The position numbers were made by a program, and so were the translations under genes. Under the pieces are notes generated by a model. The model did not search any database and was not told where the DNA came from. It saw only the letters and a program-made list of their open reading frames with translations. A DNA stretch of 64,000 nt from Rudaea sp. 3F27F6 (GTDB taxonomy: Bacteria; Pseudomonadota; Gammaproteobacteria; Xanthomonadales; Rhodanobacteraceae), in NCBI RefSeq assembly GCF_005503555.1, contig NZ_SCNG01000001.1:1-64000 (forward strand), given 5' to 3'. This document shows positions 33,295 to 44,707 of this stretch, one piece after another; within the stretch, counting starts at the first letter, position 1; each line of letters begins with the position of its first letter.

Positions 33295-35376
33295 ATGTTC
33301 CGCTCCCTGATCGAACTGAAGCCGCGCGACGTTCCGCTGAGCGTCGCCTTGCGCAATACCCTGGGACTCGCGGTTCCGCTCGGTATCGGCATCGCCACCG
33401 ACCACGTCGGTATCGGCCTCGGCATCGCCTCGGGCGCGCTCAACACGATGTTCCTCGACCAGCCCGGTCCGTACCGGCTGCGCATGCAGCGCATGCTGCT
33501 CGGCGCGCTCGGCGCGGGCGTCTCCGCCTTTGCCGGCAGCTTGCTCGGTGCGCATGCAATCCTGATGGCGCTCGCCGCGCTGATCTGCGGCGTGACCGGC
33601 GGCATGCTCGTCGCGCTCGGGCCGAACGCGGGACGCGCCGGCCTGACCTGCGTGATCCTGCTGCTCGTCATGGGCGCCGACCCGCAGGGCTTCCGCGGCG
33701 CGGCCAGCGCGGGGCTGCTGATCTTCGCCGGCGGCCTGATCGAAATGCTGCTCGCGCTCGCGGCGTGGCCGCTGCAGCGCTACCGGCCGGAACGCTCTGC
33801 GCTCGCACGCGTCTGCCGCGAACTCGCCGCGATCACCCACCGGCCGATTTCGCCGAACCGCCTCGAACGCCCGCCGCCGGTGACCCAGGGCCTGCTCGAC
33901 GTCGAGCAACTGCTCAACGGCACGCATCGCGCGCGCGGCGCCGAGATGGAGCGCTTCCGCGTGCTCGCGCGCATCGTCGAACGCGTGCGCCTCGAACTGC
34001 TCGCGCTCGGCGATATCGTCAATACTCTGCCCGATGGCGAAGCGCGGCACACCTTGCTGCGCCTGCGCGAATACGCATCGCGCACGCTCGACGGCATTGG
34101 CGAAGCGCTCGAACACGGCACGACCGCCGAAGCGACCAGCGGCGCGGTGGAAGGCTTCGACGCGGCGCTCACCTCGCTTGAAGAATTGAGCCGCGCCGAG
34201 GATCCGCCGCAAATCGCCGTCGCCTTCGCGCGCGCGCAGGCGCTCGGCGGACAATTGCGCGCGGCCATTCGCAATGCCGGATTCGCCGGCTCGCGCGGCG
34301 AACTCGAAGCGGAAGAAAAGGAAGCGCGCCTGCCGGCGGCATTGCGCCCGATGAGTCCGCTCGCCACGTTGCGCGCGAATCTGCACCTGCAATCCGTCGC
34401 GTTCCGCCATGCGCTGCGCCTCGGCGTCTGCGTCTGCATCGCGGTGATCGCCGAGCGCGCGTTCGGCTACCCACACGGTTTCTGGGTACCGATGACCACG
34501 GCGATCGTACTCAAGCCGGACTTCGCCGGCACTTTCAGCTTCGGCCTGCTGCGTGTGATCGGCACCCTCGCCGGCCTTGTCCTGACTACGGCCCTGCTGC
34601 ACTACGCACTCGGCAATGTCTGGGCCCAGCTCGCCCTGCTCGCCGTGCTGAGCGTCGGCTTCCGCATGCTGACGACGATGAACTACGGCCTTGGCGTGAT
34701 GATGCTGACCGGACTGATCGTCATCCTGCTCGCCTTCTACGGCATCGCCCCGGGCGACACCATGCTCGTGCGTGCGATCGCGACGACGATCGGCTGCAGT
34801 TTCGCCCTGACCGCCTATGCGCTGTGGCCGACCTGGGAGCAACTGCGGCCGTCGCTGGCGACGATGATCGAATCCTACCGGGTATATTTCTCCACATTGT
34901 TCGACGGCGGCATCGACCTGCGCCGCGACGCGCGCACCGCTTCGCGCAGCGCGCGCACGAATGCACAGGCATCGCTCGACCGCCTGCGCGGCGAGCCAAA
35001 GCGCGACGAAACACTGATCGCCCTGGCCGAAAGCGTCTTCGCCAACGCCAACCGTTTCGTGCGTGCGAGCATGGCGCTCGAAGCCGTGCTGCAGGACAGC
35101 CGCGAACGGCCGGCGCAGGACGAAGTGCTCGCTTTCGCCAAGCGCGTCGACGCCGCACTCGGCGAAATCGCCGACGGCCTGCGCTACGGCCGCGTGGCCC
35201 AGGTCGAAGGTCTGCGCCAGTGCGAGCGCGCTCTGGCGAAGACGCTCGCGGCTGAGACCCAAGGCGAAGCGCACGTCGTCGCCATCGCGATCGCCGATGC
35301 CTGCGACCGCGTCACCGACTCCATCAACACGCTGGCTCACCTGCTCGACGGCGAGCCCAGCGGTGCTGCGGTTTGA
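33295..35376 (+). CDS. FUSC-family (YccS/aromatic acid exporter-like) membrane protein
   Basis: 693 residues with two similar membrane blocks: an N-terminal set of hydrophobic helices (from LRNTLGLAVPLGIGIATD to AGGLIEMLLALAAW), a long soluble helical region (about 170-370), a second set (FRHALRLGVCVCIAVIAERA, GFWVPMTTAIVLKPDFAGT, LLRVIGTLAGLVLTTALLHY and following), and a helical cytosolic tail. VPMTTAIVLKPDFAGTF is the FUSC signature. Members are thought to export aromatic acids or act in envelope stress. The gene stands alone. Confidence 0.88.
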   Translation: MFRSLIELKPRDVPLSVALRNTLGLAVPLGIGIATDHVGIGLGIASGALNTMFLDQPGPYRLRMQRMLLGALGAGVSAFAGSLLGAHAILMALAALICGVTGGMLVALGPNAGRAGLTCVILLLVMGADPQGFRGAASAGLLIFAGGLIEMLLALAAWPLQRYRPERSALARVCRELAAITHRPISPNRLERPPPVTQGLLDVEQLLNGTHRARGAEMERFRVLARIVERVRLELLALGDIVNTLPDGEARHTLLRLREYASRTLDGIGEALEHGTTAEATSGAVEGFDAALTSLEELSRAEDPPQIAVAFARAQALGGQLRAAIRNAGFAGSRGELEAEEKEARLPAALRPMSPLATLRANLHLQSVAFRHALRLGVCVCIAVIAERAFGYPHGFWVPMTTAIVLKPDFAGTFSFGLLRVIGTLAGLVLTTALLHYALGNVWAQLALLAVLSVGFRMLTTMNYGLGVMMLTGLIVILLAFYGIAPGDTMLVRAIATTIGCSFALTAYALWPTWEQLRPSLATMIESYRVYFSTLFDGGIDLRRDARTASRSARTNAQASLDRLRGEPKRDETLIALAESVFANANRFVRASMALEAVLQDSRERPAQDEVLAFAKRVDAALGEIADGLRYGRVAQVEGLRQCERALAKTLAAETQGEAHVVAIAIADACDRVTDSINTLAHLLDGEPSGAAV

Positions 35377-35530
35377 ATTTCCCGCGCCGACGCGCACGAG
35401 GAAATCCCGGGAAGTGCCTCGACACGTTCGCCCGACTGCGCAAAACATGAACTACTTCACGCGGATGCCCGCGTCGCCGAACTCGGCTAGACTGCGCCGC
35501 TGACCGCGACTTCGGCCTGCACTACGCGCT

Positions 35531-36076
35531 ATGAAACCGTCCACGAGAATCCGGCTCGCCTGCCTGCTGATCGCCTTGCCGGTCTATGCCGCCGCGCAGC
35601 CCGGAAAAAACACCGAACCGGGCACGCACTATTCGCTTTACCAGGGCGCGGTGAAGTTTTCCGCGCCGTCGAACTGGCCGGCGATCATGCAGAAGACCGA
35701 GGGCACGCCGCAGTTCGTCGCCTTCCAGGTCAGGGACCCTGCCGATCAGGGCAGCGGCGAAGCAAGCCAGGTTTCGGTCGAAGCCAAGGTGCTCAACGAC
35801 GCATCGACGTTCCCGGCGCTCGTCAACGCGGGCAGCGACAAGGCCAAGCAGATGCCCGGCTACGAGGCGCGCAGCGGCGACGGCGCTAACGTGCTGCACT
35901 ACCTCGCGCTCAACGGCAAACAACGCTACGAGTATCGCGAGACCTGGTATCTCGACTCGAAAATCCTGATCCACGTGCGCTGCGCGCGCCCGCTGCTCGC
36001 CGCGACGACCGCCGAGTGGACCGCGGCCTACGATGCCGGCTGCGCGCAGGTGACGCGCACGGCCAAGCCGCACTGA
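35531..36076 (+). CDS. Hypothetical exported protein
   Basis: 181 residues with a clear signal peptide (IRLACLLIALPVYAAAQ). The mature part is soluble and beta-rich (YQGAVKFSAPSNWPAIMQ, RYEYRETWYLDSKILIHVRC). Two Cys near the C-terminus (VRCARP and DAGCAQ) could form a disulfide. No recognised motif; it may bind a ligand in the periplasm. It stands alone between the FUSC gene and the convergent HAD gene. Confidence 0.75.
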   Translation: MKPSTRIRLACLLIALPVYAAAQPGKNTEPGTHYSLYQGAVKFSAPSNWPAIMQKTEGTPQFVAFQVRDPADQGSGEASQVSVEAKVLNDASTFPALVNAGSDKAKQMPGYEARSGDGANVLHYLALNGKQRYEYRETWYLDSKILIHVRCARPLLAATTAEWTAAYDAGCAQVTRTAKPH

Positions 36077-36118
36077 GCGGCGGCGTCCGGGTTTAGTACC
36101 GCCCGCCGCGGAAAACGC

Positions 36119-36769
36119 TCAGCCCAGCACGCCAAGCGCGGCAAGCTCGCTACGCAGCGCGGACGGGTCGCGAAAATGGATCGCATGCAGGCCCGCATGG
36201 CGTGCGCCTTCGACGTTCACCGCGCTGTCGTCGATAAATACCGCGCGCGCCGGCTCGACGCGATAGCGTTGCGCAAGCAGATCGTAGATCGCTCGGTCCG
36301 GCTTGATCAGCTTCTCTTCGCCCGACACGAGGATGCCCTCGAACCACTGCAGGAACGGAAAGCGCTGCCGCCCAATCGGAAACGTCTCCGCCGACCAGTT
36401 GGTCAATGCCAGCAGCCGCACGGGCCTAGAGCGCAGTTCGTCGAGCAGGGCGACCGAGCCTTCGATGGCATCGCCGAGGGTTTCTTCCCAACGGTCCCGG
36501 TAAGCGCGGATATGCTGCGCGTGCTGCGGATGCCGGGCCTCGGCCTCGGCGACGGCTTCGTGCCAGGTGCGGCCCGCGTCCTGGCGCAGATTCCATTCCG
36601 AATTGCACACGTTGGCGAGAAACCATTCCATGGTCTCGACGTCGTCGCCGAAGATCTTGCGGTAGAGGTGGCGCGGGTTCCAGTCGATCAGGACGCCGCC
36701 GAGGTCGAAAACGACCGTATCGATTTGCGCGGCGTGCCTGCCGCCGTCTTGCTGGTCAATCATCGTCAT
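36119..36769 (-). CDS. HAD-superfamily hydrolase (YihX-like)
   Basis: About 216 residues with HAD motifs TVVFDLGGVLIDWNPRHLY (nucleophile Asp), LLALTNWSAETF, the lysine in GEEKLIKPDRAIYDLL, and VFIDDSAVNVEGARHAGL. The DLGGVL start and Trp-Asn-Pro match the YihX/alpha-D-glucose-1-phosphatase-like branch. The start overlaps the folP end by 14 bases (ATG 36769; ATG 36763 also possible), so it is translated with folP. Confidence 0.82.
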   Translation of the reverse strand: MTMIDQQDGGRHAAQIDTVVFDLGGVLIDWNPRHLYRKIFGDDVETMEWFLANVCNSEWNLRQDAGRTWHEAVAEAEARHPQHAQHIRAYRDRWEETLGDAIEGSVALLDELRSRPVRLLALTNWSAETFPIGRQRFPFLQWFEGILVSGEEKLIKPDRAIYDLLAQRYRVEPARAVFIDDSAVNVEGARHAGLHAIHFRDPSALRSELAALGVLG

Positions 36770-37658
36770 CGAATCTTTGTGAACCGAGCGGCTTGGAGGC
36801 TTTCCTCGCCGGAGCGGCACCGCTTGCCACGCCCTGCCATACGGCCAGGGCATCGCGCGTCGCCGCCACGTCGTGCACACGCACGATCACCGCGCCTTTC
36901 TGCACCGCGATCAACGCAGCCGCGGCGGAACCCGCGGCGCGGTGTTCAACATCGCGGCCGGTCAGCGCGCCGATCATCGACTTGCGCGAAAGCCCGGCGA
37001 GCAGCGGCACGCCAAGCGTGGCGAGCTGATCGAGGCTGCGCAACAAGGCGAGATTGTGTTCGAGAGTCTTGCCGAAGCCGAAACCGGGATCGACGAGGAT
37101 GCGTTTTTTCTCGATGCCCGACAGTTCGCAGGCGAAGATGCGGTCGGCGAGAAAGCGCTTCACTTCACCGACGACGTCGTCGTAATGCGGCGCCTCCTGC
37201 ATCGTGCGCGGCTCGCCCTGCATGTGCATCAGGCAGACCGGCACCTTGAGTTCGGCAGCCGCGTCGAGCGCGCCGTCGCGGCGCAGCGCATAAACATCGT
37301 TGATCAGGCCCGCGCCGGCGGCGACCGCGGCGCGCATCACTTCGGGCTTGCTCGTGTCGATCGCGATCGGCACCTGCACCTGTTTCGCCAACGCCTCGAT
37401 CACGGGAACCACGCGCGCGATCTCGTCGGCCGCGGAAACTTCCGATGCGCCGGGCCGCGTCGATTCGCCGCCGACGTCGAGCAGGTCGGCGCCTTTCTCG
37501 ACCAGCGTCAGAGCGTACGCGACTGCCTGCTGCGGATCGAGAAATCGGCCGCCGTCGGAAAACGAATCGGCGGTGACGTTGACGATGCCGGCGATGCGCG
37601 GGCGGTCGAGCGCCAGCGGTCGGCCGGCGCAGTCGAGCGTGGGAGTCAGGTCGAACAT
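36756..37658 (-). CDS. folP: Dihydropteroate synthase
   Basis: A 300-residue TIM-barrel enzyme joining p-aminobenzoate to the pterin diphosphate in folate synthesis; target of sulfonamides. Signatures: IAGIVNVTADSFSDGGRFLD (a VNVTADSFSDGG variant of NVTPDSFSDGG), ADLLDVGGESTRPGASEV, and LVDPGFGFGKTLEHNLALL. A C-terminal extension of about 20 residues is unusual and overlaps the HAD start. I chose ATG 37658. It lies just after ftsH, separated by a terminator. No glmM follows; the HAD gene takes that place. Confidence 0.94.
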   Translation of the reverse strand: MFDLTPTLDCAGRPLALDRPRIAGIVNVTADSFSDGGRFLDPQQAVAYALTLVEKGADLLDVGGESTRPGASEVSAADEIARVVPVIEALAKQVQVPIAIDTSKPEVMRAAVAAGAGLINDVYALRRDGALDAAAELKVPVCLMHMQGEPRTMQEAPHYDDVVGEVKRFLADRIFACELSGIEKKRILVDPGFGFGKTLEHNLALLRSLDQLATLGVPLLAGLSRKSMIGALTGRDVEHRAAGSAAAALIAVQKGAVIVRVHDVAATRDALAVWQGVASGAAPARKASKPLGSQRFDDDD

Positions 37659-37710
37659 CTGCGGAGAATTTGCGCCATGGGCGGCGATGCGTCGCGCCCT
37701 GCCGTATGCC

Positions 37711-37740
37711 GAAAAGAAAAGGCCGCGACGAATCGCGGCC
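37711..37740 (-). terminator. Intrinsic terminator after ftsH
   Basis: On the minus strand GGCCGCGA TTCG TCGCGGCC is followed by TTTTCTTTTC. It lies six bases beyond the ftsH stop, so folP likely has its own promoter in the 53 bases before 37658 or is reached by read-through. Confidence 0.9.
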
Positions 37741-37746
37741 CGTGTT

Positions 37747-39666
<1,920 letters not shown>

Positions 39667-39741
39667 CGCTTTCACTCAATCAGGCGGCCGATTGCCGCTT
39701 GGGTAACGCATCGAATCCATTGCATCACCCGGTGATGATGC

Positions 39742-40365
39742 TCAACCGCGCTTGCCGGTCGCTAGCGCGTAAACCTCGGGACTGCGCGCGCGGGAAGCCT
39801 TCGGTTTTCGAATGCTGACGCGCTCATAGCCCTGACGCAAGTTTTTCAGGTAGCCATCGTAATCGCGTCCCTGGAAAAGTTTTATCAAAAACGCGCCTCC
39901 GCGCTTGAGATGGACAGCAGCAAAATCCGCAGCCAATTCAGCCAGATACATCGCGCGCGCCTGATCGGCCACGGTTACCCCGCTGATATTGGGCGCCATA
40001 TCGCTCAAGACAAGGTCCACGGTCGCGCCATCGAGCAGGGCTTCGAGTTGCTTGAGCACCGCCTCGTCGCGGAAATCGCCCTCGATGAAGTCCACGCCGG
40101 CGATGCCCTGCATCGGCAGGATGTCCAGGGCGACGACGCGGCCTTTGTCGCCGAGCTTCTCGCGCACCATCTGCGACCAGCCGCCCGGCGCGGCGCCGAG
40201 GTCGACCACGGTCATGCCGGGTTTGAGGATCGCGTCGCGCTGCAGCAGCTCCTCCAGCTTGAACACGGCACGCGAGCGCCAGCCTTCGGCTTGCGCACGT
40301 TTGACGTAGGGATCGCTGAAGTGCTCCTTCAACCAGCGTGCGCTGGATTTGCTGCGGGAGGCCAT
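39742..40365 (-). CDS. rlmE: 23S rRNA (U2552) 2'-O-methyltransferase
   Basis: A 207-residue RlmE/FtsJ enzyme acting in late 50S assembly. It shows ARWLKEHFSDPYVKRAQAEG, the SAM loop VVDLGAAPGGWSQMV, catalytic Asp in LVLSDMAPNISGV, Lys in FLIKLFQGRDYDGYL and the C-terminal Glu in RARSPEVYALATG, giving the K-D-K-E tetrad. An ATG at 40380 would add five residues. It diverges from yhbY, a common arrangement in gammaproteobacteria. Confidence 0.95.
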   Translation of the reverse strand: MASRSKSSARWLKEHFSDPYVKRAQAEGWRSRAVFKLEELLQRDAILKPGMTVVDLGAAPGGWSQMVREKLGDKGRVVALDILPMQGIAGVDFIEGDFRDEAVLKQLEALLDGATVDLVLSDMAPNISGVTVADQARAMYLAELAADFAAVHLKRGGAFLIKLFQGRDYDGYLKNLRQGYERVSIRKPKASRARSPEVYALATGKRG

Positions 40366-40425
40366 AGATTCGGTGCGCATGATACCCTGTATGACCTAGC
40401 TATGCTCCAAATTGCCCGTCTTTCC

Positions 40426-40722
40426 ATGTCTTTAACCAACAGTCAGATTCGTTACCTGCGCGGTTTGGCGCACGGCCTCAACCCGATCATCCTGGTCGGC
40501 AACAAGGGTGTCACGCCCGCGCTGATCAAGGAATTCGGCGCCGCGCTCGACCAGCACGAGCTGGTCAAGGTCAAGCTCGCCGGCGACGACCGCGAGGCGC
40601 GCAAAGAGCAGATCGACGCGCTCGCCGAAGCCGCGGGCGCCGAGGTCGTGCAACGCATCGGCCACGTCGCCAGCTATTTCCGCCGCAACGCCGAGGCGCC
40701 GAAGATCGCGCTGCCGCGGTAG
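40426..40722 (+). CDS. yhbY: YhbY CRM-domain RNA-binding protein
   Basis: 98 residues of the CRS1/YhbY fold: LTNSQIRYLRGLAHGLNPII, LVGNKGVTPALIKEFGAALD (with the GNKG loop), HELVKVKLAG and RIGHVASYFRRN. YhbY associates with pre-50S particles, fitting the divergent rlmE neighbour. ATG 40426 gives the family N-terminus; ATG 40402 would add eight residues. No ribosome site is seen before either. Confidence 0.92.
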   Translation: MSLTNSQIRYLRGLAHGLNPIILVGNKGVTPALIKEFGAALDQHELVKVKLAGDDREARKEQIDALAEAAGAEVVQRIGHVASYFRRNAEAPKIALPR

Positions 40723-40785
40723 TCGAAGCCTGCGGCCGATGCGGCCGTTTTCGATCTCCGCCCGGGCGAGCGCCGAGAAATTCCC

Positions 40786-41160
40786 ATGCAATTGACCGAA
40801 CAACGCATCGAACAACAACTGTTCGTACGCAAGGCCGACGCGACCAGCGTCGTTGTGGTCGATCGCGCGTTCGCGACGAGCCTGTTGCTGAGCGCGACCG
40901 AAGCGGTCACGGAGTTTGCCCCGCGCACGGTCGATCAACTCGACGAGGCGGCGATCGAGAAAATTCTCGCGCTGAAACCCGAAGTCGTCCTGCTCGGTAC
41001 CGGCGCGCGCGCCGTGTTTCCGTCCCAGGCCGTGCTCGGCGCCTTCCTCAAGCGCGGCATCGGCCTCGAGACCATGGACAACGCCGCCGTCGCGCGCACC
41101 TTCAACGTGCTCATCGGCGAGGGGCGCAAAGCCGTCGCGGTCTTTCTTCTGCCCGGCTGA
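40786..41160 (+). CDS. Mth938-like (NDUFAF3-type) domain protein
   Basis: 124 residues of the Mth938/NDUFAF3 fold: an N-terminal beta strand set, then VVLLGTGARAVFPSQAVLGA and KRGIGLETMDNAAVARTFNV followed by LIGEGRKAVAVFLL. The human relative assists respiratory complex I assembly; bacterial members have no settled role. It follows yhbY on the same strand by 63 bases. Confidence 0.85.
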   Translation: MQLTEQRIEQQLFVRKADATSVVVVDRAFATSLLLSATEAVTEFAPRTVDQLDEAAIEKILALKPEVVLLGTGARAVFPSQAVLGAFLKRGIGLETMDNAAVARTFNVLIGEGRKAVAVFLLPG

Positions 41161-41173
41161 GCCGCGGCGCGAC

Positions 41174-41821
41174 TCAGGGTTCGATCAGGCCGTTGCGCAC
41201 CGCGATCAGGGTCAGCTCGGCCTGATTGCCGGCGCCGAGCTTTTGCTTGATGTTGTACAGATGCGTGCCGACCGTGTTCGGCGACAGCGACAGGGTCTGC
41301 GCGATCGCCTGCACCGACTCGCCGCGCGCGAGCTTGAGAAACACCGCGAACTCGCGCTCCGACAGCGACTCGAGCGCGTTGCCCGGCGCGCCGGGCTGCT
41401 GTGGCGCGAGCTTGCGCGCGATCTCGGCCTCGATATAGACGCGCCCTGCGGCAACCGCGCGCACCGCGTCGATCAGTTCCTCGGGCGCGCTGCGCTTGGA
41501 CAGATAACCGAGCGCGCCGGCCTTGAGCACGCGTTGCGGATGCGTCGCGTCCTCGTGCGCCGACAACACCAGAATGCGCACTCCCTTGTCTTTCGCGACC
41601 AGTCGCCGCACCGCTTCGATGCCGCCGATCCCCGGCATCGACAAATCCATGATCGCGACATCGGGCTGGATGCGCGCGAATTCGCGGTAGGCGACCTCGC
41701 CGCTCTCGGCCTCGCCGACGACTTCGATCTCGCCGCTCGTTTCGAGCAGCATGCGGAAGCCGACGCGCACGACCGCATGGTCGTCGACGAGCATCACGCG
41801 GATTTTCGGCTTAGCGTTCAT
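41174..41821 (-). CDS. NarL/LuxR-type response regulator
   Basis: 215 residues: receiver domain (IRVMLVDDHAVVRVGFRMLL, phospho-acceptor Asp59 in AIMDLSMPG, Lys in LGYLSKRSAPEEL) and C-terminal LuxR helix-turn-helix (ESLSEREFAVFLKLARGES, LSLSPNTVGTHLYNIKQKL). Its start overlaps the stop of the kinase gene by four bases, so kinase and regulator are made together. Targets are not visible; signal unknown. Confidence 0.93.
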   Translation of the reverse strand: MNAKPKIRVMLVDDHAVVRVGFRMLLETSGEIEVVGEAESGEVAYREFARIQPDVAIMDLSMPGIGGIEAVRRLVAKDKGVRILVLSAHEDATHPQRVLKAGALGYLSKRSAPEELIDAVRAVAAGRVYIEAEIARKLAPQQPGAPGNALESLSEREFAVFLKLARGESVQAIAQTLSLSPNTVGTHLYNIKQKLGAGNQAELTLIAVRNGLIEP

Positions 41822-43152
41822 CGGTGCAAGGGAATGTTCACGTCGATCGAGGTCCCGCGCGGCTCGCGTCGCTCGATCCGCGCCGCGCCGCCGAGCACCT
41901 GGGCCCGCTCGACGATGCCGCGCAGGCCATAGTGACCGGCCTGCTGCCAGTCGGGCGGCAGGCCGATGCCGTCGTCGGCGACACTCACGTGCAGCGCATC
42001 GTCACGCGCGGTCAGAACAATATCGATGCGTTTCGCGCCGGCATGGCGCAGCGCATTGGTGACGGCTTCCTGGACGATGCGGTAAACCGCCACCGTCGCC
42101 GTATCGCCGACCTCGGGCAATTCACCGACGTCGAGCGCGATCTCGATCGCCGCATGTTGCCGGCGCCATTCGCCGACCGCTTCGCGCAGCGCGTCGGCGA
42201 GGCCGAGCGAATCGAGCGTCAGCGGCCGCAGACGCGGAATCATCTCGTGCATCGCCGCGTAGAGCTTGCCCGACGTGTCGGCGATCAGCTGCGCGGTATC
42301 GCGCGTGGTCGCGTCGCTCTCGGCGCGGCGCACGAGGGCGAGCGCAAGCGACTTGATCGCGGTGACGCTCTGGCCGGTCTCGTCGTGCAGTTCGCGCGCG
42401 ATCGCGCGGCGCTCGTCCTCGATGCGCGCGCGCACGGTGTCGGCGAGTTCGCGGTTGCGCTCGAGCCGCAGCTTGGCTTCGATCGCCTCCTGGCGCGCAT
42501 TGAGATTGTCCTCGATCGTCTTGGTCATGCGGTTGAACGCACGCGCGATCGTGCCCGCCTCCGCGCGCCAGTATCCCGGCAGGCGCGTGCGCCAGGCGCC
42601 TTGCTGCACCTCGTCGAGGCCGCGCGCGATGCGCGCGAACGGCTGCGTCGCGCGGCGCACGAGCCAGAACACGAGCACGTTGCCGAGCACGAAGATCACC
42701 GCGCCGAACTGGAACATGTGCACGGCGTCGTCCCAGCCGTCGCGGATCGCGCTGGCCGGATCGGAGTCGATTTCGAGAATGCCCTCCGGCGTCTGGAAAC
42801 TACGGTGCATCGCCTCGGGCGCGACCAGGACCGCGTACCAGCGCGGCGGTTCGGCACCGGGCTTGCGCTGGTCCGGCGGCGACACGTAGACCGTCGCGCC
42901 GCTGCGGTCGTGCAGGCGGATCGTCGTCGCGCGCACGTGGCCCAGGCGCGAAAGGAACTGGAGGAAGCCGCTGCCGTTGACGCCGTCGTCGGGAACGAGA
43001 TTGGCGAACAACTGTGTGGCGACGCGGTTGCCGGCCACCACCTCGACGCGCACGCTGTTGCGCGTGGCCTCGATGTGCATCGCGAGCAGGGCGACGAGAA
43101 AGATCGCGGTCATCGCCGCGACGAGCAGGTTGATCTGGCTGCGTAGGCTCAT
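41818..43152 (-). CDS. NarX-type sensor histidine kinase
   Basis: A 444-residue membrane kinase: first helix NLLVAAMTAIFLVALLAM, a periplasmic sensor of about 120 residues, second helix FGAVIFVLGNVLVFWLV, a HAMP region (ATQPFARIARGLDEVQQG), a HisKA_3 dimerisation domain with phospho-acceptor His256 in RAIARELHDETGQSVTAIKS, and an ATPase domain (VQEAVTNALRHAGAKRI, SVADDGIGLPPDWQ). The final GTSIDVNIPL closes the catalytic domain. It phosphorylates the overlapping NarL-type regulator. The sensor is soluble with no recognised ligand motif. Confidence 0.92.
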   Translation of the reverse strand: MSLRSQINLLVAAMTAIFLVALLAMHIEATRNSVRVEVVAGNRVATQLFANLVPDDGVNGSGFLQFLSRLGHVRATTIRLHDRSGATVYVSPPDQRKPGAEPPRWYAVLVAPEAMHRSFQTPEGILEIDSDPASAIRDGWDDAVHMFQFGAVIFVLGNVLVFWLVRRATQPFARIARGLDEVQQGAWRTRLPGYWRAEAGTIARAFNRMTKTIEDNLNARQEAIEAKLRLERNRELADTVRARIEDERRAIARELHDETGQSVTAIKSLALALVRRAESDATTRDTAQLIADTSGKLYAAMHEMIPRLRPLTLDSLGLADALREAVGEWRRQHAAIEIALDVGELPEVGDTATVAVYRIVQEAVTNALRHAGAKRIDIVLTARDDALHVSVADDGIGLPPDWQQAGHYGLRGIVERAQVLGGAARIERREPRGTSIDVNIPLHR

Positions 43153-43287
43153 CGCGCCAGTGCCGCCGATTCGAGAGGGGCTGCGTGCAGCGGCGGCGAG
43201 GCGTTGAGTGGATCGAACATGCGCACGATGCTAGCCGAAATGGCGCCGGCATGGCGCAAGCCGCGGCGTCACGGCAGAATGCCGTCT

Positions 43288-44586
43288 ATGCCCTCGCCCG
43301 CCTTGTTCGATCGCCTCCTCGCACTGAGCCGATTCGACGGCGATTCGCGCACCGCGCTGACCGCCCTGCATGCGCACTTCAGCGCCGACTTCCCCGACTG
43401 CTCGCTCGCCCTGCTGCTCGTGCGCGGCCAGGATGCGGGCCGCTGCGGCCTCGCCGGACTGATCGGACCGGACGGCACCGAGCACGTGCCGAACATCGAT
43501 CCGAACGGACACCGCAGCCAGTTGCCGCCGTTCGACGACGCTCTCGCCGCGCGCCTGATCGCCGCGCCGCTCGCGCACGTCGCCGCCGTCGCGCCGGTCG
43601 AGCGCGGCCTGCCGCTCGCGCAGGCGCTGTTCGCGCCTGCCGCGGTGCTCGCCGTGCCGCTCGCCAACGCGGGCGAGCTGTCGCACTGGCTCGTGTTCGG
43701 CTCCACCCTCGCACATCGTTTCGACCGCTTCGACGCCGAGCGCATCCTGCTTCACGTCAATCTCGCGACGAGCCTGATCGTGCGTCCGATCGTGCTGCGT
43801 GAGCTGACTCAGGAAACCGAGCGCCAGCGTCACGAGATCGAAAGCCTCGCCGACATCCAGAAGCTGCTGCTGCCCGACAACCCGCGCATCCGCGGGCTCG
43901 ACTACGCCGTGCATTGGCAGCCAGCGGCGACGGCTGCGGGCGACTACTACGAAATGAGCAATCTTTCCGATTCGGTTCCCGAGCTCATCGCGGCCGACGA
44001 GGCCGATGCCTGGGGCGTGATCGTCGGCGACGTCTCCGGCCACGGCGCCGCCGCGGCGGCCGAGGCGATGCAGTTCGATGCGATCCTGCGCACCTTCGAG
44101 GGCGACGACAAGGAACCGCCGGCGAGCGCGATCAGCTACGCCAACCGCTACTTTTTCTCGCGCCGCAGCCGCGGCCATTTCATGACTGTGTTTGCTCTGC
44201 TCTATCGACCCGCCGAGCGCCGGCTCGCCTATCTCTCCGCCGGCCATCCGCCGCTGCTGCACCGGCGCGGTGCAGATGTTGCCATGCTCGGTGAGGCCGA
44301 TCAGATTCCGCTCGGCGTGCTGCGCGATTTCGAGTACGCCAACCGCGCGCACGATGCGCAGAACGGCGACGTTTTCGTCCTCTACACCGACGGCATCGTC
44401 GAGGCGCGCGACGCGCGCGGGCGCGAATTCGGCATAGAACGCCTGCGCGATCTCGTCGCCGAAACTGCCGTCGACGTTTCGGTGCAGGCATTGCGCGACC
44501 GTCTCGTCGCCGCGGTGCACGCCCATCAGGGCGGCGCGATCGGCAACGACGATCAAACCCTGCTCGTGCTGCGCATCGCGCACTGA
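43288..44586 (+). CDS. PP2C/SpoIIE-family serine phosphatase with GAF-like sensor
   Basis: About 432 residues. The N-terminal part is a GAF-like region without membrane segments, followed by a helical linker (ELTQETERQRHEIESLADIQ) and a SpoIIE phosphatase domain with metal-site motifs QPAATAAGDYYEM, IVGDVSGHGAAAAAEAM, YLSAGHPPLLHR and VLYTDGIVEARDARG. Such RsbU-like proteins dephosphorylate anti-sigma antagonists. No partner kinase or antagonist is adjacent. It diverges from the two-component pair. A CAGAAT box seven bases before the ATG at 43288 suggests that start; ATG 43279 is possible. Confidence 0.88.
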   Translation: MPSPALFDRLLALSRFDGDSRTALTALHAHFSADFPDCSLALLLVRGQDAGRCGLAGLIGPDGTEHVPNIDPNGHRSQLPPFDDALAARLIAAPLAHVAAVAPVERGLPLAQALFAPAAVLAVPLANAGELSHWLVFGSTLAHRFDRFDAERILLHVNLATSLIVRPIVLRELTQETERQRHEIESLADIQKLLLPDNPRIRGLDYAVHWQPAATAAGDYYEMSNLSDSVPELIAADEADAWGVIVGDVSGHGAAAAAEAMQFDAILRTFEGDDKEPPASAISYANRYFFSRRSRGHFMTVFALLYRPAERRLAYLSAGHPPLLHRRGADVAMLGEADQIPLGVLRDFEYANRAHDAQNGDVFVLYTDGIVEARDARGREFGIERLRDLVAETAVDVSVQALRDRLVAAVHAHQGGAIGNDDQTLLVLRIAH

Positions 44587-44626
44587 AGACGCCGCAACGC
44601 CGCAGTGCACGGCGATCGCATAGCAC

Positions 44627-44651
44627 GCTGCCGCCGAGAACCGGCGGCAGC
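44627..44651. terminator. Strong stem-loop between convergent genes
   Basis: A perfect 10-base stem GCTGCCGCCG / CGGCGGCAGC around AGAAC lies between the PP2C gene and the convergent haem-protein gene. There is no T-run, so it may act as a transcript-end stabiliser rather than a classical terminator. Confidence 0.5.
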
Positions 44652-44707
44652 GCAAACACGACACAACTCAGCGCATCGAAGCGCTTGGCGGTTGCCGCGA
44701 ACGCTTT